A stretch of DNA of 64,000 nt from JAFMPW01 sp041743085 (GCA_041743085.1 JBGTNL010000116.1:24644-88643), one strand, 5' to 3'. Shown: positions 42,431 through 51,605, counted from the stretch's first letter. A program made the numbers and translations. Notes: generated by a model from the sequence alone, not told the origin.

Positions 42431-42988
42431 TTATTGCGCCTTTGAAGAAAGTTCAATTTGATGTTCGTAATCCCAAGTCTTTCCTTCGTACCTCGAAACC
42501 AATGTCAACTGGTTTACTGCAATTCGTTTGGAATAGCCTGTTTCCTGAAAAAACGTTAAGCTTTCATATAACATCTTCTTTCCATCGGTCTTGGAAATGG
42601 TTATGTGAGGGGTATCTGACACCTTTAATGATCCTGGTTTTCGATGAAGATCCCTTACCCACAAAATTTTAATGAGTGCATGTATTTGTTCAATTTCTTC
42701 CGTCTTTGGAACGTTAAGGTGCAGTACATAGGAATACCTCTCAAATATGCCGAACCCTTGGATGTCTAATTTGAATTTTTCAATACTCGATAATTGATCA
42801 AAAGCCTTTAGTAAAATACCCTGATGCTGTGAAGACATTGCGAATGTTGCCAGGGTAAGGTGAGGTTTCGATTTAGAAAGTGTTTGCTTCCCAAAAACAG
42901 CTTCAAATTGCTTTTTAAACCCCATGATTTCATTAAAAACGGTATCTGGAGGTACAATTCTTAAATTGTATATTTTAATTTCTGACAT
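42431..42988 (-). CDS. 2'-5' RNA ligase/LigT-like phosphoesterase
   Basis: A 185-residue two-H phosphoesterase. Both HxT/S motifs are present: KSKPHLTLATF in the N-terminal half and DTPHITISKTDG in the C-terminal half. The family acts on 2'-5' or cyclic phosphodiester bonds in RNA; precise substrate is unknown. Cytoplasmic. It starts 33 nt from the left duplication of MITE copy 3, so the insertion may have changed its promoter. Confidence 0.87.
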   Translation of the reverse strand: MSEIKIYNLRIVPPDTVFNEIMGFKKQFEAVFGKQTLSKSKPHLTLATFAMSSQHQGILLKAFDQLSSIEKFKLDIQGFGIFERYSYVLHLNVPKTEEIEQIHALIKILWVRDLHRKPGSLKVSDTPHITISKTDGKKMLYESLTFFQETGYSKRIAVNQLTLVSRYEGKTWDYEHQIELSSKAQ

Positions 42989-43011
42989 CGTAGCTAACAG
43001 TCGATTTTTTC

Positions 43012-43226
43012 AAATACAATCACTAATGTCCGGTTAAAGACGTAAGACCACTGCGCTACAAGACATAAGTCGTAAGACTTGATCGTGACCAACCGAAAAT
43101 CATATACCAAAGGTACGTTCATACTTGTTGGCAATGTATGAAAAGCAAGCCCTTGGATAACAAATATAATGGGAACGCCCCATATACTTGCAGTTTTGGT
43201 ATTACCGGACAACTATAAAATACAAT
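43012..43226 (-). mobile_element. MITE copy 3 with 9 bp target duplications
   Basis: Element 43021-43217 (197 bp), inverted relative to copies 1 and 2. On the plus strand it begins CACTAATGTCCGGTT and ends TTACCGGACAACTATA. Flanked by AAATACAAT at 43012-43020 and 43218-43226. It lies between the start of the LigT-like gene and the end of the methyltransferase gene. Confidence 0.9.
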
Positions 43227-43248
43227 TAAAAAATAAAAACTTTCAGCA

Positions 43249-44025
43249 CTACCACTTCACAAACACCATACAATGCTGCCACGGGAGATTGGCCATGTTG
43301 CTTTGCAGTCGAAAGCCTGCAGCCTTCATCTCCTTAACGGCTTGTGCTTCGGTCATTTTATGAAGTTTTTTAATGGGTACGCTCTGATCTTCACCCCTGT
43401 ATTCAATTAAAAATAACTTACCCTTTGGCCGTAATGCCTTTTTAACGGAGGCCATCATTTCTACCGGATAATCGAATTCGTGGTACACATCCACCATAAG
43501 CACTTTATCCACGGAGTTTTCAGGCAGGTTCACACTTTCTTCACTCCCCTTGACTATCGCTATATTTTTACTGTGCCCATTTTCCTTTTTTTGTTTCAGG
43601 GCAGCCAGCATTTCATCCTGGATGTCCACGGCGTATACAAGTCCGGCTCGTGCCTGTGGGGCCATCTTAAAAACATGATAGCCCGAGCCCGCACCAATGT
43701 CGGCAATGGTATCCCCTGCCCCGATATCCATATTCTTTAGTAAGGTAGTGGTATTTTCTTCGGCTTCGCGCTCCTCACGTTCCAGCCAGCGCATCCCCTG
43801 ATACCCCATAACATGTGCTATTTCCCGGTTCATATACCATTTGCCGATACCATTGGGGTCTCCCTTTTCAAAGGTATATGCTCCGGTTGGTGAACTGTTT
43901 TGCCCGTTACATTGATAAAGCGAAATGATAGCGAGGAGTATTACCACAAATTGAAAGGCTTTTTTAAGCGCGCATATGGCGACAGGCAGTCTAAGCCGTG
44001 CTTCGTGTACTATTTTTCTTTTCAT
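43249..44025 (-). CDS. Exported class I SAM-dependent methyltransferase
   Basis: A 258-residue protein with an N-terminal basic and hydrophobic segment (FQFVVILLAIISLYQCNGQ) that could be a signal peptide with a Cys lipobox. The methyltransferase core has motif I DTIADIGAGSGYHVFKMA, AVDIQDEMLAALKQK, VDKVLMVDVYHEFDYP and KGKLFLIEYRGED. A signal sequence on a methyltransferase is unusual because SAM is cytoplasmic, yet similar proteins are common in flavobacteria. The acceptor is unknown. Confidence 0.82.
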   Translation of the reverse strand: MKRKIVHEARLRLPVAICALKKAFQFVVILLAIISLYQCNGQNSSPTGAYTFEKGDPNGIGKWYMNREIAHVMGYQGMRWLEREEREAEENTTTLLKNMDIGAGDTIADIGAGSGYHVFKMAPQARAGLVYAVDIQDEMLAALKQKKENGHSKNIAIVKGSEESVNLPENSVDKVLMVDVYHEFDYPVEMMASVKKALRPKGKLFLIEYRGEDQSVPIKKLHKMTEAQAVKEMKAAGFRLQSNMANLPWQHCMVFVKW

Positions 44026-44556
44026 CCGAATAAATTCATGTTAATAATTTGATTTTCAATTATTTGCGTTTATTTGAATAATTGTAAAAAGAATCAAGGG
44101 CCAAGAGGCTAGAACCTAGACTTTTATACGTCCGTCCGATTGAAATCTGTCTTGTTTCTTGTTTCTAGGCTCTAGTTTCCAAGCTTATTCATCCCCTTTT
44201 GTGACGGGTTCCTTAAAATTGTTTTGCACCGTCATGGGGGTTTCATCTAAATAAAATTTCGCCAACCTATTGATTTAGTGTTATTTATATAGGTTGGTAT
44301 TGGCCATTTTTTAATTAAATGCCCACCCGCCTGCCGTAGGTAGGTTATGGGCTTTCATACTATTTTTTTGGGGAATCCATTGTGACTTACCATATAACTA
44401 AATAGGTGTCCCGAACAGCCGTGAGGCTGGCACTAATGTAAGGAATCTGGCTTCACTAAGGGATCATTTGAATCCGGAGGCCGGCGCATTCCGCCCTGTT
44501 GTCTATACAAATGCGTATGTGCAGTTCGCATAGACCTGATTCAAGGCATTCTTCTC
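44026..44556. other. 530 nt gene-free stretch with repeat D
   Basis: No credible ORF. An inverted repeat surrounds 44105-44180 (GCTAGAACCTAGAC with GTTTCTAGGCTCTAG) and repeat D copy 2 lies at 44311-44360. The rest shows nothing recognisable. Confidence 0.65.
44311..44360 (-). repeat. Repeat family D, copy 2 (inverted)
   Basis: TTAATTAAATGCCCACCCGC, then CTGCCGTAGGTAGGTTATGG and GCTTTCATAC, the reverse complement of 19871-19919. Confidence 0.84.
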
Positions 44557-45309
44557 CTATTCAATTTTAGCCACAGCCTGGTTTTTAGCCGTAACCCCGG
44601 GGGGTAATTCAATAAGCCTGAAATTCTTAAAATGAATTTCGGCGCCTTCGGATTCAAGGCACAGATACCCCTTTTTTATGGTCGATTTGCTGATCCCGTT
44701 TACAAATTTTCCGTTCACCGAGAGTTTTATGGTCCCATCCACACAGATCACCACATAGTTGTTCCACTCCCCTTTTCCTCTGGCCCTATTTTCCACGGAT
44801 TTACTGCGTTCCCCTCTGGGGTTGTCGGGTACCGTCTTCACCCCGCCCACACCAAAAAGTTCGCCATGTACATAGGCGATTGGCGGTTTCTTGCCGTCCC
44901 TGGTATTCTGGTTAACCCAATCCAATTCCAGCATCTGGACCTCTACCCCGCCGGGGAGCCGCGATTTTTCATCCGGGGCGGCATCGCTCCAGACAAACAC
45001 CCCGGAATTTCCGCCGGCCTCCATATGGCGCCAATCGACCTCCAGGATAAAATTCTCGTACTGCTTCTCCGAGCGCATAACCCCAATGGGCAACCCCTTA
45101 CAAATTAAGAGTCCTTCTTCCGTGCGCCAGGTATCCCTGGCTGTATTTACGTTGATCCAATTTATCGGGCTGCCTTGACTTGCATTTGAAACCAGGGAGT
45201 CAAAAGCGATTTCCCTCCCAAAAACGATGGCAGCATCCTGACCAAAGGAACCCAAAGAAAAAATAAGGGATGTAAGGGAAGTTAAACCGATCTTTATTAC
45301 ATACTTCAT
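44557..45309 (-). CDS. DUF1080 protein (3-keto-disaccharide hydrolase-like)
   Basis: A 250-residue exported protein (signal peptide MKYVIKIGLTSLTSLIFSLG). The DUF1080 concanavalin-like fold is seen in WRTEEGLLICKGLPIGVMRS, NFILEVDWRHMEAGGNSGVF, VEVQMLELDW and GEWNNYVVICVDGTIKLSVN, closing with ICLESEGAEIHFKN-like strands. Members cleave 3-keto-glucosides or related sugars. The gene 17 nt upstream encodes a Gfo/Idh/MocA oxidoreductase, which commonly makes or reduces such 3-keto sugars, so a two-gene sugar-processing operon is likely. Confidence 0.88.
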   Translation of the reverse strand: MKYVIKIGLTSLTSLIFSLGSFGQDAAIVFGREIAFDSLVSNASQGSPINWINVNTARDTWRTEEGLLICKGLPIGVMRSEKQYENFILEVDWRHMEAGGNSGVFVWSDAAPDEKSRLPGGVEVQMLELDWVNQNTRDGKKPPIAYVHGELFGVGGVKTVPDNPRGERSKSVENRARGKGEWNNYVVICVDGTIKLSVNGKFVNGISKSTIKKGYLCLESEGAEIHFKNFRLIELPPGVTAKNQAVAKIE

Positions 45310-45326
45310 AGTAATAGTTGTCGCTG

Positions 45327-46649
45327 TTAAACCATTTTTGTTTTTCCGGGAATTGCAATGGGCGTCATGGGATAAACGAAGTCCCAGGCGTACTCCTCGA
45401 ATCTCGGGCCCAATTCGTCCCCGGAATTTAAAGCCTCCTCAAAAGTAATGGACTGCCCCGTATACCCTGCCATCCGGGCCCAAATGGCAAGCAAGGTACT
45501 GTGGGCCATCTGCTCGCCGTCATTTATCGGTTTTCCGCTCCTGATGGCCGCAAAAAATTCATCGTGCTGGGTTTGGTACATATCATTTTCCTCGCCATCA
45601 TAACGCCAATTTTCGGCTCCGCTAATTTCGTATTTTATACCCGGCTGAAGCATCGCCCTGCCTTGATCCCCTATAATATCCACAGTGTTTCTGGTAGCCG
45701 TTCCCGATTGCTGCCTTGTAAAATGATATCCTTTGGAACCATCGGCATAATCAAACTCTATGGCAAAATGGTCATAAATATTACCGTACTTTTCCTCGGT
45801 ACGAACCTGTCTCCCTCCTGTACCTATTGCCTTTACTGGCATCACATCGCCCATGGCCCACGACATCAGATCCAAACTATGCACCGCCTGTTCAACTATA
45901 AAATCGCCCGACAACCAATTGTAATAATACCAATTCCGCAATTGGTAGGTCATTTCAGTCCAGTCAGGTTGCCGCTCCTTATACCATAGCTCACCGCCGA
46001 ACCGAAAGGTTGTAACGGCATTGACCTTTCCTACCGAACCCTTTAAGATGCGGTTGAAAAATTCCCTGTTCCCATAACCAAAGCGATACGTGAACCCGGC
46101 GACTACAGATAACTCTTTTTCCTTTGCCTTTTTGGCGGCGGCCATGACTTTTCGTATCCCGGGTGCATCTACGGCCATGGGCTTTTCGCAAAAAATATGT
46201 TTCCCGGCCTCCACAGCCGCCATGAGATGGTCGGGACGAAATGCGGGTGGTGTGGTCAGGATCACTACGTCTACCCCTGAATCGATGACCTTCTGGTAGG
46301 CGTTAAAACCAATAAACCTATTTGGTTTTTCAACATTTACCTGTGCGGGCTTTATTTTCATGAGCTGGGCATACGAATCCCCGAGCCGGTCTTCAAATAT
46401 ATCGCCCATAGCTGTTAAGCGTACCACCGGGTCCGCGTTCAGGGCCTGCACCGCTGCGCCCGTACCTCTTCCGCCACAACCAATGAGCCCCACTTTTATA
46501 TGTTCTGCCGTTCCGGAAATTTTCCCGGCAGCCACCAAATGTGCTGGATAGGCCAACGAACCTCCTAACAGGGCAAACCCCGATTTTTTTATAAAGGACC
46601 GGCGACCCGGTTTCGATGGGTTGTTTTTAGCGTTATCGTTCATGACCAA
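45327..46649 (-). CDS. Tat-exported Gfo/Idh/MocA-family oxidoreductase
   Basis: A 440-residue NAD(P)-dependent oxidoreductase. The twin-arginine signal is PGRRSFIKKSGFALLGGSLA. The Rossmann domain starts IKVGLIGCGGRGTGAAVQA, with the family motif GKHIFCEKPMAVDAPGIRK, and the C-terminal substrate domain includes GDFIVEQAVHSLDLMSWAMG. Tat export implies it folds with cofactor before reaching the periplasm. It is co-directional with the DUF1080 gene 17 nt downstream. Start at ATG 46649 or 46643. Confidence 0.92.
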   Translation of the reverse strand: MVMNDNAKNNPSKPGRRSFIKKSGFALLGGSLAYPAHLVAAGKISGTAEHIKVGLIGCGGRGTGAAVQALNADPVVRLTAMGDIFEDRLGDSYAQLMKIKPAQVNVEKPNRFIGFNAYQKVIDSGVDVVILTTPPAFRPDHLMAAVEAGKHIFCEKPMAVDAPGIRKVMAAAKKAKEKELSVVAGFTYRFGYGNREFFNRILKGSVGKVNAVTTFRFGGELWYKERQPDWTEMTYQLRNWYYYNWLSGDFIVEQAVHSLDLMSWAMGDVMPVKAIGTGGRQVRTEEKYGNIYDHFAIEFDYADGSKGYHFTRQQSGTATRNTVDIIGDQGRAMLQPGIKYEISGAENWRYDGEENDMYQTQHDEFFAAIRSGKPINDGEQMAHSTLLAIWARMAGYTGQSITFEEALNSGDELGPRFEEYAWDFVYPMTPIAIPGKTKMV

Positions 46650-47087
46650 TACGTTTTAGTTACCATTTTTGCTGCCGTTTTGCTGGTTCTTTTAGCTTTC
46701 CGGATCCATTTTCAGGTCTTGTGCACTTTGGGCCCTGGCCGGTACAACAGGTCGGCCGGCGGAGCTCTCCAGCAGAACAGGACAATTCCTTTTTACTGCG
46801 AATGTTAGACCCATCCCGGGATTTTAGGGAAGGTTCAGGCATTCCAATTTAGTAAATAATTTGCTAGGAATAAAGTTCACTTCGGCAGGTTGTACTTTTT
46901 GCATATCCCGGCACGGCCCCCGGCGGGGGTTTATGGCAAGATTTTATCGTTTTTTAGAAGTGGGTATGCATCTTCATTCGTTGATGTCATGCCTCAAATA
47001 AGCAACTTTTAGAAGTTATAAATTTTGCAGTTTGAGAATTTTTGAAAAATTCAGGCGACATGAAGGGGCGGGAAAAGAAAAGGATCC
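46650..47087. other. 440 nt without a recognisable feature
   Basis: Short open frames exist on both strands but none has domain or signal features. It lies between the Gfo/Idh/MocA gene start and the truncated end of the FAD oxidase pseudogene; the missing part of that gene has left no visible trace here. Confidence 0.55.
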
Positions 47088-47739
47088 CTATAAACATAGT
47101 TTCACTAACCCATGCCCCCTGGCTTTCCCTGAGTAGCCAGGGCCGAAAGGCTTTGGACGGCAGGCGCAGGACAAGTCCGGATTTTGATCAGCATTTACGG
47201 CAACAAAAGTACCGTCCGCCAAAACCATATCCGCTTCCAATAGGTTGTCAATGGTCAAACCGTATTTGCGTGTCAGATAGCCGATACGTCCACCAAGGGT
47301 AAGTCCGCCCACACCGGTGGTAGAAACCATTCCCGATGGAACGGCCAAGCCAAATTCATGGGTTGCCTGATCTACAGCCGCCCAAATACTACCGCCTCCA
47401 ACTTTTACCGTATTGTTGACAGTATCCACATGGGTATAACTTATTCCCGATAAATCGATGACCAGTCCGTCATCACACACCCCCAATCCGCCTCCATTAT
47501 GGCCTCCCCCTCTTATGGCGACCAAAAGCCCGTTTATCCGTCCAAAGTTTACAGCGGCCATTACATCCTCTGCATCTATGCACATTGCGAATACCCCCGG
47601 GCTTTTTATCGATCATTCCGTTATATACTTTGCGGGTTTCGCCGTAGTCGGTATCGGAAGGTGGTACCATGCGTCCTTTTATTTTCTTGTCCAATGCTTC
47701 GATCAGATGGGGCGTAATCTCTTTAATTGCATTTTTCAT
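47088..47739 (-). pseudogene. Berberine-bridge-like FAD-linked oxidoreductase, frameshifted and truncated
   Basis: From ATG 47739 it reads MKNAIKEITPHLIEALDKK to YNGMIDKKPG, then shifts frame near 47605 at CCCGGGGG; deleting one G continues as VFAMCIDAEDVMAAVNFGR. The FAD-binding domain follows (LLVAIRGGGHNGGGLGV, PSGMVSTTGVGGLTLGGRIG, LADGTFVAVNADQNPDL). After NPDL homology ends abruptly, where FWA.RGGGGNFG is expected. The frame then runs through unrelated sequence to TAG. About two thirds of the family's length, including the substrate domain, is lost, so it is dead regardless of the frameshift. Confidence 0.85.
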
Positions 47740-47762
47740 GATTTCGTGAGGTTTGCCTTTAT

Positions 47763-48137
47763 CTATTTTGAAATGATCATGTCCTTTAACGACCAGAGCA
47801 CAGTCAGTACCTCTTTTTTAGATTCCTCACCAATTTTGTTCTGATCCAACGCTTGCATAATGTCGTCCATAACATGCATATATTCGGCAGGACTAATATT
47901 CATTCCCGTATGGGTGCAGGTCATATCCCTACCTGAATATTGGGCGGGACCGCCACTGCCCGCACTAAAAAAATCGATTGTATGGGCTTTGATGATTGCA
48001 AGACGTTCTGGCTGATCTTTGAAGGGAAGGAACCTGGCATTGACAGCCGGGTTGTTCATATGGTTGTTCACCGTATCATCTACGATGGCGGAGAGACCTT
48101 CCCTACCTCCCAATTGTTCAAAAAGTGATGTTTTCAT
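47763..48137 (-). CDS. Group 1 truncated haemoglobin
   Basis: A 124-residue globin of the trHbN type: SLFEQLGGREGLSAIVDDTV, then ARFLPFKDQPERLAIIKAHT, FFSAGSGGPAQYSGRDM and the proximal His segment THTGMNISPAEYMHVMDDIM. The proximal histidine and the GGP.Y.G signature are kept, so heme binding is expected. The family handles nitric oxide or oxygen. The start overlaps the end of a broken MddA-like gene by 20 nt. It is one of few intact genes in this decayed stretch. Confidence 0.9.
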   Translation of the reverse strand: MKTSLFEQLGGREGLSAIVDDTVNNHMNNPAVNARFLPFKDQPERLAIIKAHTIDFFSAGSGGPAQYSGRDMTCTHTGMNISPAEYMHVMDDIMQALDQNKIGEESKKEVLTVLWSLKDMIISK

Positions 48138-48453
48138 AGGTATGAGCTTTATGCTGGTTATTATTTCGAAATTTTGGTAAATGGTATAAGCATGGGCACT
48201 TCTTTTTGATAATCCCCATGTTTTTCACCCACCGTTCTTTAAAAGCTGGCCGGGCCATTACGTTGAGGTGTATCGCAAAGAGGCTTAATAAAGCTACATT
48301 GGCACCTATGGCAGCCATGAAATTTGTTTCCGTGCCTGAATCAATACCCTTAGGAACCCAAAAATTACCCACAAAACCGATGGCATAAAGAAAGGAAATA
48401 AGGAAAATGATGTACCAAAGAATTCCGTAGATGAGCACAATAATTTTTTTCAT
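48118..48453 (-). pseudogene. Methanethiol S-methyltransferase (MddA/NnrU-like), truncated
   Basis: The first ~78 residues match the start of MddA-type membrane methyltransferases: IYGILWYIIFLISFLYAIGF, VGNFWVPKGIDSG and ALLSLFAIHLNVMARPAF, then KERWVKN. After this the usual membrane helices and catalytic region are absent. The frame runs on through KKKCPCLYHLPKFRNNNQ, unlike the family, into the haemoglobin gene. The usual LQHSVMARP is also changed to IHLNVMARP. Probably a remnant left by an internal deletion. Confidence 0.75.
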
Positions 48454-48572
48454 GTCCTGTGGTTACAGATAGCAGACTCCAAAACTAGACATGCTTTTTG
48501 GTAATTGATTCTACATTTCAACCAAATTGTATCATTTTTCGTTCGGCGTACAAAATGGTCAATTGTAGATAA

Positions 48573-49652
48573 TTATAGACTTTTTGTGTACGTAGAGGGA
48601 AGCATTTGGTATTTTTTTTGGAAACATTGGGTAAAATAGCCCGGACTGTTGAAGCCGGTTTCAAAGGCGATCTCGGAAATACTCTTGTCTTTTTTCCGCA
48701 GTAGTTTCAAGGCCTTGTCCAACCGGAAATCCTGTATAAATGTATTGGTGGATTTTTTGGTAAGGGAAGTCATTTTGCGATACAGTTGCGATGCGCTAAA
48801 ACCTAAATTCGCGCAAATCGTATCGACACTCAAGGTTGGGGTAAGCCATTCATTATCCAAATAATCGTTCAAATTGGTTAGAAAACGCTCGTCGGAGAGA
48901 GATATGGTGTCCAAATATTCCTTATTGATTGGCCTGTTTAGATTTTCACTTTGGTACAAATCTTTAACTTCAGAGGTGATCAGGATACGATCTCGGGAGA
49001 TAGCGCTTAAACGATCGGCAATCTTAATGGTTTCTTCAAAAAGACCGTGTTCTTTGGTTACAGGTAGCCCTGCACTTACCCCAATATGTAGCTTTGCTGA
49101 AGTCACTTTGGCTTTAGAAAAAATCTTTCTAATGGCAATCGTGGATTTTAGGGCGTTGGTGGTGGAGTTATAGGAAATCAAAACGTAATCTTCACTTTGT
49201 CTTACGATACGACCTTCAAAACTTTCGACCGTCATTCTGATTTCATTTAAAAATGATGGTATTTGTTCTGAGTAAGAGCTTTGTAGCTTATCCTTAACGA
49301 TTTTAAGGACCGCCAAAATGCGAAAAGCCGGATTATTAACAATGTTCAACTCCTTTTTTTGAGATTTATTAGGGTCTTCGATACGCCCTAAAAAAGACTC
49401 TACAATGCTACTATCTACCTCGATTATCGTATTGGGTACCTCCCCATGTGCCTTGCTGTGCATTTCTACGATTGCCTCTTTATTTGGAGCCTCTACGAGG
49501 CAAAAAGCAGTTTTTCTGCTTTAATCATACCAGTAGGTGATGCCTTTGCAGCAGTATTTATGTTGGATGCGTAAATCTTCTTGATGAATCTGAGCAACAA
49601 TTTCAGCGGTCACTTCTTCCGCCACATCGTGACGATCCATATATATGGGCAT
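48573..49652 (-). pseudogene. DUF4242-cyclase-AraC regulator with an internal stop codon
   Basis: From ATG 49652 the frame starts MPIYMDRHDVAEEVTAEIVA and reads QEDLRIQHKYCCKGITYWYD, then TAA at codon 44 (49521-49523), then in the same frame SRKTAFCLVEAPNKEAIVEM and HGEVPNTIIEVD. That is one DUF4242 (SCO4226-like nickel-binding) domain cut by a single nonsense codon. A nucleotide-cyclase-like domain (about 90-230) and a C-terminal AraC helix-turn-helix (SASQLYRKMTSLTKK, ISEIAFETGFNSPGYFTQCF) follow. A downstream restart at ATG 49463 could still make a 296-residue protein without most of DUF4242. Confidence 0.88.
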
Positions 49653-49932
49653 CTGTATATTTTTCAACAAGTTAGTGATAATATCCCATTCCACTCACCT
49701 TTACAAATTGCTGGTTTATTGTTTATTCAGGTATATATAAACCTCAGAAAAATCCGGTTTCACGCCCCTCCTCTCCTTCACTCCACAAGTTCTCTAAAGC
49801 TTCACTGCACAGGGAGCTCAGAACACCATACATTAATACTATAGATTATCCATGGCATAAACAGATAGCTTCCAATGACGGTACAATTGCGATGAATTCT
49901 TAATTAATAAGAAGTAACCCAAACGCAATAAA

Positions 49933-50731
49933 TCATTTCTGGTGCGCCGTTGCAATGGTGCGCAACATTTCCCGGGCATTTTTGCCTGTGGGTCCGTCCG
50001 GATCCATTTTTAAGGCTTTATTGTAGAACTCTGTAGCCTTTAGGGCGTCGCCCGATTTTAAGTAGTCTTCGGCCAAACTGTCGCAGGCATTTGCTGAATC
50101 CAGGAAGAATTCCGTAACCAACAGAAAAACAAACAGTGCATTTTCGTTTTGTCCACTGTTTAATAACCGATACCCCACTTTATTGAATTGACCCTCGAAA
50201 TCAAAGAACCGATACGTAGGATCTTTAATCATTTGCGCAGCATCATTTTTTAGTTGATCGATATTACCGGCCATAAACAAGGTGGTAAAATGATCCATTG
50301 GACTGAGTATAAAAGCGGTATCTGAGAAATTCAATGCAGCATCAAGTATGGGGTCCTTATTTGATTTATAATCTTCAAAGCTCATATCCACTGCAATATG
50401 GGGGCTAACCATTCATCACCTTCCCACTGAGGTTTGTCTTGCCACCAGGCAAAGGATAAGAATGCAGGGATTTTACTATTAGGCAGTTCAACGCGATTGT
50501 TATCCCCATAGAAATTAATATTTTCCGAGGTAGGTTCCCCTACAAAGATGACATTGGTGTAATTATCCAGTTCATTCACCAAATTCTGGCATGCCGAAAA
50601 CGTTTGCCGGCCGATTATAACAAAGAAATGACCGACTTTATTGATCTTTGCAGATTCGATTATTCCTGTAACCACAGGTTTGTTTTTGTAATTATTTCCG
50701 CCTCCGTTTAACCGTAGATCCAATACCAATT
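49933..50731 (-). pseudogene. C-terminal part of an S41-like peptidase, frameshifted and 5'-truncated
   Basis: The preserved part begins LVLDLRLNGGGNNYKNKPVV and continues FSACQNLVNELDNYTNVIFV, GEPTSENINFYGDNN and SFAWWQDKPQWEGDEWLAP, a C-terminal S41-type protease region with the Ser in TFSACQ. At the C-run near 50400 the frame breaks; adding one C gives LAPHIAVDMSFEDYKSNKDP and a TPR-like tail (EDYLKSGDALKATEFYNKAL). Upstream of 50731 an in-frame stop precedes LVLD and the N-terminal half is not found. It is a remnant whatever the cause of the frameshift. Confidence 0.8.
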
Positions 50732-50834
50732 GTTACAGATTTCCAGGAAGAAGTTATTCACGAAGCGCTAAACGTCATTATTGTGTATTCAGGTAAGCAG
50801 CATTTTATTTATTGGACCGGACACTAATAAAAAT

Positions 50835-50866
50835 AAAAAAGCCCATCACTATAGACGGGCTTTTTA
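50835..50866 (-). terminator. Rho-independent terminator of the cold-shock gene
   Basis: On the minus strand AAAGCCCGTC pairs across TATAGT with GATGGGCTTTTTT, a GC stem (one G-U pair) followed by a T-tract. It lies 20-50 nt after the cold-shock stop. Confidence 0.85.
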
Positions 50867-50885
50867 CTAAACTTAGAAGTATATA

Positions 50886-51077
50886 TTAGATAACTTTTAC
50901 GTTCACTGCGTTTAGTCCTTTGTTACCTTCCTGAAGATCAAACTCAACTTCATCGCCTTCACGAACTTCGTCAATTAATCCTGAAATGTGTACAAAGTGA
51001 TCTTTTTCAACACCTTCTTCAGTGATAAAACCGAAACCTTTAGTGTCATTGAAAAATTTTACTGTTCCTTTACTCAT
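50886..51077 (-). CDS. Cold-shock protein, CspA family
   Basis: A 63-residue cold-shock domain protein. The RNP motifs are clear: GTVKFFNDTKGFGFIT (RNP1) and DHFVHISGL (RNP2), followed by GDEVEFDLQEGNKGLNAVNV. It binds single-stranded RNA or DNA as a chaperone. It is monocistronic with its own terminator and a long AT-rich leader, which in this family often controls translation at low temperature. Intact, in contrast to its neighbours. Confidence 0.96.
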   Translation of the reverse strand: MSKGTVKFFNDTKGFGFITEEGVEKDHFVHISGLIDEVREGDEVEFDLQEGNKGLNAVNVKVI

Positions 51078-51339
51078 TGTAATGTAATTAAATTTATAAT
51101 TATTTATGAATTACAAAGATGGCACTATTAATTTAGAATTCAGTTGTTTACTTCATAAATATTTAATTATATTAATAATTGGGGGTATGTTATGGTTTAT
51201 TTCGATAGCGTTTCACCACCCATTTTGAAATATCCACAATTGCGTACACCTGCCTCCACTTACACTTGGGTCTGTGGGTAACGCGCCTCAGTTTTAAACA
51301 AGTTGCTCCGTACTTCCTGTAGAATTTATGACTCCCTAT

Positions 51340-51605
51340 TTAGCTTGCCCTATGGCTACCCCATGGATTTTTCCCTACCGGGATGGTTTTGATAATTTCA
51401 AAGTTCCGGGTATTGACAATGGCAATGTCATTGGAGGGCCCATTGGCAGAAATCAAATAATGCTTGTCAACAGTTAGTGCTATTCCCCAGGGCCGTTTTC
51501 CAACGGTTACCTCTTGAATGAGTTCTTTATTTTGGGTGTTTATCGCCACTATTTTTTGACCACGGCCCGAGGCCACATATAATTTATGGGGTATCCGTGT
51601 CTTTG
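51340..51605 (-). pseudogene. YVTN-type beta-propeller fragment
   Basis: The reverse strand encodes HKLYVASGRGQKIVAINTQN, then KELIQEVTVGKRPWGIALTV and NDIAIVNTRNFEIIKTIPVG before ending KNPWGSHRAS. These are two blades of a YVTN beta-propeller, which normally has seven. Neither a start region nor the remaining blades are found on either side. It is a decayed fragment of a longer secreted protein gene. Confidence 0.75.

Noticed and set aside
42994..43212. 72-codon open frame on the minus strand
   Set aside because: Covers MITE copy 3; its similarity to the frame at 15653 comes from shared repeat DNA.
46660..46842. 60-codon minus-strand open frame
   Set aside because: No motif or signal, unusual composition and no operon context.
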